A stretch of DNA of 64,000 bases, taken from Paenibacillus sp. JJ-223. Lineage in GTDB: Bacteria > Bacillota > Bacilli > Paenibacillales > Paenibacillaceae. The notes beneath the pieces were generated by a model that did no database searches, was not told where the DNA came from, and saw only the letters and a program-made list of their open reading frames with translations. Positions 1 through 7,414 of this stretch are shown here, in pieces. Each line of letters begins with the position of its first letter. Positions within the stretch are counted from its first letter, which is position 1. A program made the translations under genes and the position numbers. The DNA lies in the NCBI RefSeq assembly GCF_927798175.1, contig NZ_CAKMMP010000015.1:124001-188000 (forward strand), in the 5' to 3' direction.

Positions 1-226
1 TACCTGAACACTTTAACAACTCTTTATCAATATGTCCGTTGAAAGGACCGCTGCCTTCCTCAACTCCAATATCTTGATAGAATTGGTCCGAAATCAGTCT
101 GGACGATTCGATAATCGTTTTCAACGTACCACTGTTGCTTTGCTTTTCCTGCTCAGATGCATGAAGTACGTAATATAGGAAAGACTGCACCTTATCAATG
201 GACACGGCTACCACATATTGGCCCAT
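1..226 (-). CDS. Cas10-like palm-domain protein, N-terminal fragment (runs off window)
   Basis: The reading frame opens with ATG at 226 and has no stop to base 1, so only about 75 residues are visible. It begins MGQYVVAVSIDKVQSFLYYV and continues with SGTLKTIIESSRLISDQFYQ. The pattern 'beta strand, then I-x-x-(V/I)-Q-x-F-(I/L), then a helix with S-G-x-L-K-x-(L/I)-x-x-S-(R/S)' resembles the start of the cyclase/palm domain of type III CRISPR Cas10 (Csm1/Cmr2). The start lies 19 nt after the DUF6602 stop, with an AAAGGG-rich ribosome site, so the two are probably co-transcribed. The catalytic GGDD region would lie outside the window. A more distant palm-domain nucleotidyl cyclase is possible. 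The family call is pattern recognition only. Confidence 0.45.
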   Translation of the reverse strand, partial: MGQYVVAVSIDKVQSFLYYVLHASEQEKQSNSGTLKTIIESSRLISDQFYQDIGVEEGSGPFNGHIDKELLKCSG

Positions 227-245
227 AGCAATTCCGCCCTTTCTA

Positions 246-1127
246 TCATTTCTTGGAGTTAAATAAATCGACATACGCACGATGCGGAAACAAAATCGGA
301 TTATTAATCAACATCAAAAGCTGGTTCAACTGAAAATTGAAAGTGAGTAGTGAAATGGATCGACCACTTTGGTCAAGTACGGCGTAGTCTTTAAGGGAGT
401 GTTTGTTGAGTGCTTCCTTTACGTTTTCACTTCCTGGCGTACTCTCAGCAAATTCAATGTTGTGAAAGTTCAGGCTCTTGAACCAATCTAGCAGCGTCTC
501 GTCTTCCCGAGCCTGCTTATACTCAATCTCAATGCATTCGTTACTGCCATCGTCATCTCGGGAAGCCAGCAAGGTAAAATCAAAATAGTCTTTGATCGTT
601 GAATTACAATTTTCCTGTAACGCACAAAGGATACGGATAGGCCGTGTCGATTGTTGTGTCGGAACAGCTCCTGTAGCTATACCTGTCGCCAGTCGAGCTG
701 TAGATTGGGTTGAAGTCTTCAGAGATTGAATGCTCTTTGCCCAGTTTTTAATAGATTTCTCCTTAATATTTTGACTCTTGCACTCGATCACTGCAGCAAT
801 CGCCTCTATTGGCACAAACTTAATTCGTCCATAACGAAAGATGTATGGTGTATACGTCTCGTCCAGAATGGCAAAATCCACTTCTTTGGAGACCCCTCCA
901 TGGGAATCAATGATGAAGACGGACTGCTCAATAACAAACTTCCTCGGGATAATCATCTCAAACAATTGCGACCAGATCAGTTCTCTCTCCGAGCCAACCG
1001 TCGTACCATGCAAATCATGTTTCATATAAAGTTGATTTACGATGGACTTCTCTACTTGACGGTAATTCTCTGTAATGTTTCCAATCATTTTTTGCTTTTT
1101 TTCTTCAAAAGATAGCTCCTTCGCCAT
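246..1127 (-). CDS. DUF6602 family protein, predicted PD-(D/E)XK-type nuclease fold
   Basis: 293 residues from the ATG at 1127, chosen over the upstream in-frame start at 1145 because GAGAGGAG sits 7 nt before it. Residues ~38-120 carry the DUF6602 signature: a G-x-E-R-E helix (46-49), a strand ending in FIIDSHG, then E-V-D84-F-A-I-L-D and finally V-I-E115-C-K117. The D...E-x-K arrangement is that of PD-(D/E)XK nucleases and fits DNA or RNA cleavage, though activity is not shown by sequence alone. It is the first gene of a leftward pair with a Cas10-like gene and sits beside two CRISPR arrays. Local composition is more AT-rich than the rest of the window, consistent with an acquired defence module. 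DUF6602 proteins are known from defence-gene neighbourhoods; their substrate is unknown to me. Confidence 0.7.
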   Translation of the reverse strand: MAKELSFEEKKQKMIGNITENYRQVEKSIVNQLYMKHDLHGTTVGSERELIWSQLFEMIIPRKFVIEQSVFIIDSHGGVSKEVDFAILDETYTPYIFRYGRIKFVPIEAIAAVIECKSQNIKEKSIKNWAKSIQSLKTSTQSTARLATGIATGAVPTQQSTRPIRILCALQENCNSTIKDYFDFTLLASRDDDGSNECIEIEYKQAREDETLLDWFKSLNFHNIEFAESTPGSENVKEALNKHSLKDYAVLDQSGRSISLLTFNFQLNQLLMLINNPILFPHRAYVDLFNSKK

Positions 1128-1172
1128 GTTTAATACTCCTCTCAAGGGAACTCAAAGTGGAACAGCCTCATA

Positions 1173-1178
1173 ATTATA
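1173..1178 (-). promoter_or_regulatory. Probable -10 box of the DUF6602/Cas10-like unit
   Basis: TATAAT on the minus strand, 45 nt upstream of the chosen DUF6602 start. The -35 region at the proper distance is poor (a TGGAAT-like hexamer), so the promoter may be weak or activator dependent. It lies between the hairpin terminator at 1204-1242 and the gene. Confidence 0.4.
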
Positions 1179-1203
1179 TTAGCATGTTTCCTAAAAATTC
1201 CAC

Positions 1204-1242
1204 ACCAAAAAAAGATGCTCTCTTCAAACAGATTGCATCTTT
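1204..1242 (-). terminator. Intrinsic terminator downstream of CRISPR array 1 (minus strand)
   Basis: On the minus strand AAAGATGC and GCATCTTT form an 8-bp stem around a 16-nt loop, followed directly by a run of T. It would stop the leftward array-1 precursor before it enters the DUF6602 gene, so the array and the gene pair are separate transcription units. Confidence 0.6.
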
Positions 1243-1336
1243 CGTAAGTTCTTAAAAGAAGTTTGATATGTTCCAATTATCTATTAGTATCTCGGAAACT
1301 ACATACCTCCATAAGGAGTGCTACGAGAAGTGGTTG

Positions 1337-1369
1337 CCTGTGGAAACCAAACTAGATACGAAATGCGAT
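1337..1369 (-). repeat. Decayed leader-distal CRISPR repeat
   Basis: Separated from the first recognisable repeat by exactly 35 nt, the normal spacer length. Its right half (ending AGATACGAAATGCGAT) keeps about 15 of 19 bases of the repeat; its left half is lost. A second, more diverged trace lies at about 1301-1324. Decay at the leader-distal end is usual for CRISPR arrays. Confidence 0.5.
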
Positions 1370-1404
1370 AATTAAGTGAAGTCTGGTTCGCGTCTTTTCC
1401 TGTA

Positions 1405-2122
1405 ATTTCAATCCACACACTCCATACGGAGTGCGACGTAGACGGGTTCAACGGCATGCAGCCAACGCTGGAATTTCAATCCACGCACTCCATACGGAGT
1501 GCGACTTCATGCTATCCAGCAATTTGGATCAATACATTTGAGATTTCAATCCACGCACTCCATACGGAGTGCGACGAGGTGTGTTATGCCGACAATCGCA
1601 ACCCATTTGAATTTCAATCCACGCACTCCATACAGAGTGCGACAATCCCAAATTCCAACCAAAATAGATGATACTTCGATTTCAATCCACGCACTCCATA
1701 CAGAGTGCGACAATAAGCTTCGATTTACCCTGAATGTTGGCGTTCAGATTTCAATCCACGCACTCCATACAGAGTGCGACAGGGTTGGCTGGCAAGATCC
1801 AAGTAATGATGAGGGATTTCAATCCACGCACTCCATACAGAGTGCGACTTTTTACGGGCGGGAAACAGCGTCGCTCCCAGATACGATTTCAATCCACGCA
1901 CTCCATACAGAGTGCGACCGGGAACAGCTCCCCAGCACCCTGTCAGCAGCCGGATTTCAATCCACGCACTCCATACAGAGTGCGACTTCCTTACGGATCG
2001 CCTTATAACGATCAGTCTTAGCATTTCAATCCACGCACTCCATACAGAGTGCGACGCGGTTTACCGCAAAGGGACGAATAACCAGCTTGATTTCAATCCA
2101 CGCACTCCATACAGAGTGCGAC
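1405..2122 (-). CRISPR. CRISPR array 1, type I-C-like repeat, 11 repeats and 10 spacers
   Basis: Repeats of 33 nt start at 1405, 1473, 1543, 1611, 1679, 1748, 1816, 1886, 1954, 2023 and 2090. Spacers are 34-37 nt and all different. On the minus strand the repeat starts GTCGCACTC, ends GTGGATTGAAAT, and can fold a 7-bp CGCACTC/GAGTGCG stem around a 6-nt loop, typical of type I-C (Cas5d-processed) repeats. The three leftmost repeats read TACGG in the loop (plus strand), the rest TACAG; the leftmost has a further change (ACACAC). The graded divergence, the decayed repeats at the left and the conserved leader at the right all put the leader on the right and transcription on the minus strand. Confidence 0.98.
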
Positions 2123-2306
2123 AGCAAAAAATGACGTAACAAATGTGTCAATCGGAACAATCGTTACGTAAATTCATCTATTTTTATTATACATTACCCA
2201 ACTAATGGAGCAAATCTATTGCCAAAAGGTCACGAAAACGATACTTTCGACAAATTCCGAGGTGCGAATCCCCCAGGAAATTCATGTGAGCATGGGGTTC
2301 GCACCT
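2123..2306 (-). promoter_or_regulatory. Leader of CRISPR array 1
   Basis: Shared with the region right of array 2: a block reading ATTGCCAAAAGGTCAC, then TTTCGACA, then a long inverted repeat (AGGTGCGAA at 2260-2268 pairing with TTCGCACCT at 2298-2306), about 138 nt from the first repeat. A minus-strand sigma-A promoter, TTGCTC (2208-2213), 16 nt, TATAAT (2186-2191), would start the precursor about 55 nt before the first repeat. Confidence 0.75.
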
Positions 2307-2417
2307 AAATTTCCAAACCTTTGCGCCGCTTTTCCCCTTATAACCGTATATAATACAATTATGCATAAGAAAAACGACGCGCTTTGAGTACCTAACGTGT
2401 CTAAGGAGAATGACAAT

Positions 2418-3122
2418 ATGAGCTTCCTAAAAGATTTGGGGCAATTCGCGGGAAAAGTCACAGGCAGAGTGCTCGGCGGATCCGTCCGGGTTGTTGGTGA
2501 AGTCACAGGCAGCCAATATATCAAAGAAGTCGGTAACGGCGTCGAAAAAGCAACCGTACATACCGGACGCACGGTGGGCGATCTTGCCAGCGGTGTATAT
2601 GATGTCGCTAAAGGGGTAATTACAAACGACGGAGCCACGGTGGATCATGGCTTGAACGATATTGGTGGGGCTGTGTCTGATACCGCCAAAGGCGTCGTTG
2701 CTTCTGCCAAATACGTCTACAACAACGGCAAAGATGTCGTTACGGGCATCAAGGATGAGGATATAGATCGCGTGAAACACGGTGCCAAAGGACTGGTTAC
2801 TGCCGCGGCGGTGAGTGTCATTGCAGTCGGCATACTTGATGTGGCGGATGGTGCAGATGGAATAGGTGAAATTGCAGCCGAAAGCGACCCAGGTCATGCA
2901 GCGCCTATGGAACATGCAACGACCACAGCAAATGTCGAGCAGACCGATGCCGCTACGATCGAAAATCCGAATACTCACCACGTTGAACCTCATTATGTCG
3001 AAGGTTATGAGCGCGCAGACGGCACGCACGTCGAGGGGTACTACAGGGATGGCGACGGGGATACCAGCGTGAACCGTCCAAATGGGGGATACGAACAGCA
3101 TAACCCGGACTACAAAGCCTAA
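2418..3122 (+). CDS. Unknown glycine-rich helical protein with C-terminal DGTHV-type motif
   Basis: 234 residues from the ATG at 2418, preceded by AAGGAG with 9-nt spacing; the in-frame GTG at 2397 overlaps that site and is less likely. Residues 1-115 are a run of amphipathic, glycine-rich helices (GKVTGRVLGG, GDLASGVYDVAKGV, GGAVSDTAKGVV). A short hydrophobic segment (about 125-140, AAAVSVIAVGILDV) precedes D-G-A-D-G. The tail has H-x-V-x-P-H-Y-V-x-G-Y-E-R-A-D-G-T-H-V followed by acidic DGDGD. Related proteins of unknown function occur in Bacillota, as I recall, often beside EcsC-like genes. No signal peptide is evident. It precedes the EcsC gene by 79 nt in the same direction, and the pair lies between two CRISPR arrays. 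I do not assign a function. Confidence 0.7.
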   Translation: MSFLKDLGQFAGKVTGRVLGGSVRVVGEVTGSQYIKEVGNGVEKATVHTGRTVGDLASGVYDVAKGVITNDGATVDHGLNDIGGAVSDTAKGVVASAKYVYNNGKDVVTGIKDEDIDRVKHGAKGLVTAAAVSVIAVGILDVADGADGIGEIAAESDPGHAAPMEHATTTANVEQTDAATIENPNTHHVEPHYVEGYERADGTHVEGYYRDGDGDTSVNRPNGGYEQHNPDYKA

Positions 3123-3201
3123 ACCCTGGCGGATGCTTTTGACTTGAGATGTCCGCTGTTGGCGTGGAATCATCATTCGATTGTACTGGAGGGAAATCAT
3201 C

Positions 3202-4146
3202 ATGCCGACCTTTACGGAGTACGAACAATTTGTCATTGGGGAAATGGCCAAAAGCCAAGTTTCGGTCAATCCGGTCCAAGCTGCGCTTGAAGTCGCCGGA
3301 AAACCCGTGTCTAAGCTTATGGAGGCAGCTCATTCATCCAATAGCAAGATGATCAAAAAAGCCATCACTCGCATCGACTCCACAATTGAGTCTTCTTTGC
3401 GGGGAACGATCAAAATGGCCAAGGCGTTGACCAGCGAAGATGCCATTCGCAAAGAATACATGAAAAAACACAATATCCGCATTGCCGGTCTAGAGGAGAT
3501 CCGACGCTTGCCATTAAAAGAGATGGATATCGTGGCAGATACGTTTGATGTCAGCAACGGTTTTTTGGTTACGGCGGAGGGTGCAGCATTGGGAATGGCA
3601 ACAACTCTTTCAGGCGGACTCTTGCTTCCAGTGACCGTCGCAGCTGACGTGACCGCCTCCATGACGCTGATGTCCCGGCATGTAAGCCAAATCGCTGCTT
3701 CGTATGGATACTCCACGGCGGATCCGATGAATATTCCGCATGTCTTGGCGGCGATGGCGCCAACATCGTCGGCTTCGGATGAAGGGTTTCTGGCAGCCAA
3801 ATCGTTGGCCTTTTCCGAAGTGAGGGCAGCGACCAAGTTTGCCGAAGGACTGGCTGGGGAATTAACCGCCGAAGTCATCGAAAAATCCTGTCCCCAACTC
3901 ATCCGGCTTGTGCAAAAGGTGGCTGAGCGATTAGGCGTCGTCATCACGCAAAAGGAACTGGGCATGATTGTGCCCATTGCAGGTGCCGTTCTCAATGCAG
4001 GACTTAACCTGGCTTTTCAGCAAATGAACCACACCAATGCCAAAAATTATTTCCGCAAGCTTTATCTGGACAATAAATACGGACAGGATCATGTCCACCA
4101 TTTCATTCAGTTGGAAGTGAAAAGACTACAGGAAGTTCCCGTATAA
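3202..4146 (+). CDS. EcsC family protein
   Basis: 314 residues; start set at the ATG at 3202 because GGAGGG lies 8 nt before it. The frame extends upstream to 3181 without a better site. It shows the EcsC-family layout: a charged N-terminal helical region, a glycine-rich hydrophobic core (about residues 120-160, TAEGAALGMATTLSGGLLLP then D-V-T-A-S), R-H-V-S-Q-I-A-A-S-Y-G-Y, and a C-terminal second hydrophobic stretch (VPIAGAVLNAGLNLAF). The family is named after EcsC of Bacillus subtilis, and its biochemical role is not established. It is the last gene of a two-gene unit ended by the palindrome at 4209-4238. Confidence 0.85.
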   Translation: MPTFTEYEQFVIGEMAKSQVSVNPVQAALEVAGKPVSKLMEAAHSSNSKMIKKAITRIDSTIESSLRGTIKMAKALTSEDAIRKEYMKKHNIRIAGLEEIRRLPLKEMDIVADTFDVSNGFLVTAEGAALGMATTLSGGLLLPVTVAADVTASMTLMSRHVSQIAASYGYSTADPMNIPHVLAAMAPTSSASDEGFLAAKSLAFSEVRAATKFAEGLAGELTAEVIEKSCPQLIRLVQKVAERLGVVITQKELGMIVPIAGAVLNAGLNLAFQQMNHTNAKNYFRKLYLDNKYGQDHVHHFIQLEVKRLQEVPV

Positions 4147-4208
4147 ATGCTGAGGGATAACTTTACGGTTAATTATCTTTAGCCGGAAACTCAAATCGGT
4201 TCTCACTC

Positions 4209-4238
4209 AAAAAAGCTCGGCATATGCCGAGCTTTTTT
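4209..4238 (+). terminator. Bidirectional terminator between EcsC gene and CRISPR array 2
   Basis: A perfect 30-nt palindrome: AAAAAAGCTCGGCAT joined to its exact complement, with T runs on both strands. It can end the EcsC transcript from the left and the array-2 precursor from the right. Confidence 0.9.
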
Positions 4239-4267
4239 CGTTGTAATCTAAGGACCTTCCCTTTATA

Positions 4268-4300
4268 CACTACGACCCTCGCATTCTATGCGGAGTCTAC
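4268..4300 (-). repeat. Decayed leader-distal repeat of CRISPR array 2
   Basis: The sequence CTCGCATTCTATGCGGAGTC keeps the stem region of the repeat with scattered changes and lies one spacer length (36 nt) left of the first clear repeat at 4337. It mirrors the decayed repeat of array 1. Confidence 0.6.
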
Positions 4301-4336
4301 CATGCTGCTAAAGTATCTTATGGACAACATCAAAGA

Positions 4337-5039
4337 ATTTCAATCCACGCACTCTATACAGAGTGCGACTTCCATCGAAAAGACGGATGACATGATTCAA
4401 TACGAATTTCAATCTATGCACTCCGACTAACTTACACTGCTTGCAATCGGCGAAGTCCCAAATTTCAATCCACGCACTTCATACTAAGTGCGACTAAAAC
4501 ATCTAGAAAGCATGGGGTGCACCACCCATGTATTTCAATCAACGCACTCCACACGGAGTGCGACGCAATAGTTGAGAAAGCCTGCATACTCACCGAAATT
4601 TCAATCCACGGACTCCATACGGAGTGCGACCTAAAATTTTTGTACCGTACGGTGGGATGGTAATTAATATTTCAATCCACACACTCCATACGAAGTGCAA
4701 CGACGCGCTGTATGCTCAGAGGCGCACCAAGCCGGGATTTCAATCCACGCACTCCATACGGAGTGCGACAATCGGTGAAGGCGTCGCACAAGTCCTTGAT
4801 TGGATTTCAATCCACGCACTCCATACGGAGTGCGACGTTGGACCGCCGATCGTTACCGCGCCCAGCGTGACATTTCAATTCACGCACTCCATACGGAGTG
4901 CGACCAGCCGCAGATGCAACAAGGCATCGGGCATTGGAGATTTCAATCCACGCACTCCTCACGGAGTGCGACTTTTTTTCGCGGGAGTTGTCGCGGGGTT
5001 GCTAAGATTTCAATCCACGCACTCCATACAGAGTGCGAC
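4337..5039 (-). CRISPR. CRISPR array 2, type I-C-like repeat, 11 repeats (one truncated), 10 spacers
   Basis: Repeats start at 4337, 4406, 4462, 4532, 4598, 4669, 4737, 4804, 4872, 4940 and 5007; spacers are 33-38 nt and share nothing with array 1. The repeat family is the same as array 1 but degenerate: 4406-4427 is only 22 nt because 11 nt of the second stem half are missing; 4462 reads CTTCATACTAAG; 4532 has AACGCACTCCACACGG; 4669 has GAAGTGCAAC; 4940 has CCTCACGG. Only the leader-proximal repeat (5007-5039) carries the TACAG form that dominates array 1. Transcription is on the minus strand from a leader on the right. The pattern suggests an older array with little recent acquisition. Confidence 0.97.
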
Positions 5040-5219
5040 AGCGAAAAATAACGTATAAACTGCGTCCACTTCAAAAAACAAACTTTCCTACGTCATTTCC
5101 AGCAACTTCTCTTAACCAAAGCATTCCTCTCCATTGCCAAAAGGTCACAAATAAGGCGTTTTCGACATTTTTCGAGGTGCGAATCTCCAGGAAATTCATG
5201 TGAGCTTGGCATTCGCACC
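5040..5219 (-). promoter_or_regulatory. Leader of CRISPR array 2
   Basis: Homologous to the array-1 leader: ATTGCCAAAAGGTCAC at 5132-5147, TTTCGACA, and the inverted repeat GGTGCGAAT (5176-5184) with ATTCGCACC (5211-5219) about 136 nt from the first repeat. Unlike leader 1, the repeat-proximal ~90 nt show no clear TATAAT box, so transcription may be weaker. The rest of the gap to 5309 shows nothing I can name. Confidence 0.65.
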
Positions 5220-5309
5220 AATGATAACACAACCGCATGAATCCCGCCATCCACAGCACCCCATCCACTGCCCTACATATCCCCCGTTCCCCCTATAACA
5301 TCCGATGAT

Positions 5310-5338
5310 TTGACAAACCTCAGAAACAGGAATACATT
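5310..5338 (+). promoter_or_regulatory. Sigma-A promoter of the TetR gene
   Basis: TTGACA (5310-5315), 17-nt spacer, TACATT (5333-5338), about 40 nt upstream of the TTG start of the TetR gene. A near-consensus promoter. Confidence 0.75.
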
Positions 5339-5378
5339 AATAACGAATTAACCATTCACTTTTAAGGAGACGTTCCGA

Positions 5379-5987
5379 TTGCAGTCCAAAAAAGACGAAG
5401 TCAAAAAAGAAATCGAATATGCCGCGTTAAAGGTATTTTTCGAAAAAGGGTTTGTCGACGCCAAGATGAGCGATATCGCGGACGAGATCAACATTTCCGT
5501 TGGCAACATCTACACCTATTTCAAAAACAAAAAGGATCTGTTCTACTCCGTCGTGCCGCCCACCTTGGTGGAATACCTGAAAAACGTGCTGGTCGAGACG
5601 ATTCATTTCGATAATCAGCATTTTTTCGACGGCGCCGACAGCGAGGAGCGGTCTGCCCTGTTTCAGGCTCAAGTGGACGTGTTGACGAAGTACAGCAAAC
5701 AGATCGTGATCATTTTCGAAAAAAACAAAGGCACCACGTACACCAACGCGAAAAACGAACTGGTCGACCTGATGATCGAAACCAAAAAGGCCTATCTCAA
5801 GGATCGGTATAAACGCTACGAAATCGGCCACGAAGAAAACATGGTCATGCTCAACATCATCGCCCACAATGTCATCGACATGAATCTGGATCTGCTGAAA
5901 AGAGAGCTGAGCGACGACAGCCGCAGACGTATTTTCGAAGCGTTGAGCATTTACAGACTGCACGGTATGAAAAGCTTGAACGAGTAA
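5379..5987 (+). CDS. TetR/AcrR family transcriptional regulator
   Basis: 202 residues starting at a TTG codon; AAGGAG lies 9 nt upstream and no ATG is better placed. The N-terminal ~50 residues form a TetR helix-turn-helix (A-A-L-K-V-F-F-E-K-G-F then M-S-D-I-A-D-E-I-N-I-S-V-G-N-I-Y-T-Y-F-K-N-K). The C-terminal ~140 residues are the variable ligand-binding and dimerisation part. It lies 83 nt upstream of an amidohydrolase gene in the same direction, and a palindromic site in that gap (6028-6045) is a likely operator. It probably represses the downstream hydrolase and DUF554 genes. The ligand is unknown. Confidence 0.9.
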   Translation: MQSKKDEVKKEIEYAALKVFFEKGFVDAKMSDIADEINISVGNIYTYFKNKKDLFYSVVPPTLVEYLKNVLVETIHFDNQHFFDGADSEERSALFQAQVDVLTKYSKQIVIIFEKNKGTTYTNAKNELVDLMIETKKAYLKDRYKRYEIGHEENMVMLNIIAHNVIDMNLDLLKRELSDDSRRRIFEALSIYRLHGMKSLNE

Positions 5988-6027
5988 AAAAAGCCGGACA
6001 TGCCTTGCCCTTTTTTTTGCCCCAAAA

Positions 6028-6045
6028 ATGAATTATTCATTCATT
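6028..6045 (+). promoter_or_regulatory. Candidate TetR operator ahead of the amidohydrolase
   Basis: ATGAATTATTCAT is a perfect odd-centred palindrome (6028-6040) followed by TCATT. The right half matches the TNTCATTCA half-site of FadR/YsiA-type TetR operators of Bacillus; the left half does not. It sits about 25 nt before the ribosome site of the 6071 gene, between it and the TetR gene. Confidence 0.4.
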
Positions 6046-6070
6046 ATACATCGCATTCAAGGAGGATTTT

Positions 6071-7396
6071 ATGATGACAAAGGCCTATGCATTCACCAAC
6101 GGCAATGTAATCCACGGCGACCAGCATCAAGGTTTGGCCAAAAATATGACCATTCTGGTCGATGAACACGGACGCATTCAACAGATCGGCAAAGAACACG
6201 ACATGGACATCCCCGCCCATTATGAAACGATCGACCTTGCGGGCAAATATGTCATGCCAGGGTTGATCAATGCCCATGTTCACCTGTTCGCCGACGGCAA
6301 GCCGTTCACGCTGTCCGCCAGCGAAGGCATGCTGCAATTTGCGTACAACCACATTTTGAACACCAAATTCGGAAAAAGCGTGCTGATAAAACGCATGAAA
6401 CGCAATGCGCTGACGGCTCTGCACGCCGGGGTGACCACGATGCGCAGCGTCGGCGAATTTTTCTACACCGATGTGGCGCTCCGCGATGAAATCAATGCCA
6501 ACACGTTCGTTGGCCCGAACTTGCTTGTATCCGGGTTTTTCCTGAGCGTCACGGGCGGACACGGCGCACCCTACCTCGCTCTGGTGGGAGACTCCCCATG
6601 GGAGGCGCGCAAAAACGTGCGCATCAATGTGAAACACGGCGTGGATCTGATCAAAATTTGCGTGACCGGCGGGGTGACCGATGCCAAAATGGTCGGCGAA
6701 GCGGGCCGTTTGCAAATGACGGTGGACGAAGTAACCGCGATCTGCGACGAAGCGCACAAAATCGGGCTGCGGGTCGCTGCCCATGTGGAGAGCACGGAAG
6801 GCGTCAGAGTGGCGTTAAAAGGTGGCGTCGACACGATCGAGCACGGCGCGGAAATGGATGACGAAATCATCGACCTGTATAAAAACAATCCCAATGCCCT
6901 GAATGGTTACACGGCCCTGATCCCGACCCTGCAAGCCGCTTATCCGTCGGCCTCCTTGGACACCAGTGTCACAAAGGTGAGCGCAACCGTGAAGGAAAAC
7001 TCCAGGCTGGTTTACACATCCATGTTGAAAAGCGTGCATCAAGCCATTGAACACGGCATTACGATGGGTGTCGGCACCGATGCCGCGATGCCGTTCGTTA
7101 CGCATTACGACATGTGGAGAGAACTCGACCATTACATGAGACAGGCCGGTCTGAGCACGGCACAGGTCATCGAGATGGCTACCCGAACCAATGCAAACAT
7201 TTTGGGCGTGGATGAATTTACCGGTACGCTTGAAGTCGGCAAAAACGCGGATCTGATCGTCCTCGAGCATAACCCGCTGGAGCGTATCGAAGCCTTGTCG
7301 AACGTCAACATGGTCATGGTCAACGGCAATCTTATCCCAACCCCATCCGTCACCCGAATCCCGGAAGTCGACCAACTTCTAAATTCGGTGTGGTAA
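6071..7396 (+). CDS. Amidohydrolase family metalloenzyme (imidazolonepropionase/prolidase-like)
   Basis: 441 residues; AGGAGG precedes two adjacent ATG codons (6071 and 6074). The metal ligands of the amidohydrolase superfamily are all in place: H69-x-H71 (N-A-H-V-H-L), the bridging lysine K195 (D-L-I-K-I-C-V-T-G-G), H238 (A-A-H-V), H258 (T-I-E-H-G) and the late aspartate in G-V-G-T-D-A. The C-terminal G-x-L-E-V-G-K-N-A-D-L-I-V-L motif closes the beta-sandwich domain. No signal peptide, so cytoplasmic. The family hydrolyses cyclic amides, dipeptides and related substrates, and the exact substrate cannot be read from sequence. It follows the TetR gene and is 18 nt upstream of the DUF554 remnant, suggesting one operon. 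Confidence 0.88.
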   Translation: MMTKAYAFTNGNVIHGDQHQGLAKNMTILVDEHGRIQQIGKEHDMDIPAHYETIDLAGKYVMPGLINAHVHLFADGKPFTLSASEGMLQFAYNHILNTKFGKSVLIKRMKRNALTALHAGVTTMRSVGEFFYTDVALRDEINANTFVGPNLLVSGFFLSVTGGHGAPYLALVGDSPWEARKNVRINVKHGVDLIKICVTGGVTDAKMVGEAGRLQMTVDEVTAICDEAHKIGLRVAAHVESTEGVRVALKGGVDTIEHGAEMDDEIIDLYKNNPNALNGYTALIPTLQAAYPSASLDTSVTKVSATVKENSRLVYTSMLKSVHQAIEHGITMGVGTDAAMPFVTHYDMWRELDHYMRQAGLSTAQVIEMATRTNANILGVDEFTGTLEVGKNADLIVLEHNPLERIEALSNVNMVMVNGNLIPTPSVTRIPEVDQLLNSVW

Positions 7397-7414
7397 TCCT
7401 CAGGAGTGAACACG

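Noticed and set aside
1456..2139. Open frames with repeating THSIQSAT/ISIHALHTECD peptides
   Set aside because: Translations of CRISPR repeats; the periodic peptide is the 33-nt repeat read in different frames. The same applies to the frames at 4224-5058.
2427..3269. 280-residue minus-strand frame between the CRISPR arrays
   Set aside because: Shadow of the helical-protein gene, which has AAGGAG at the right distance; no motif.
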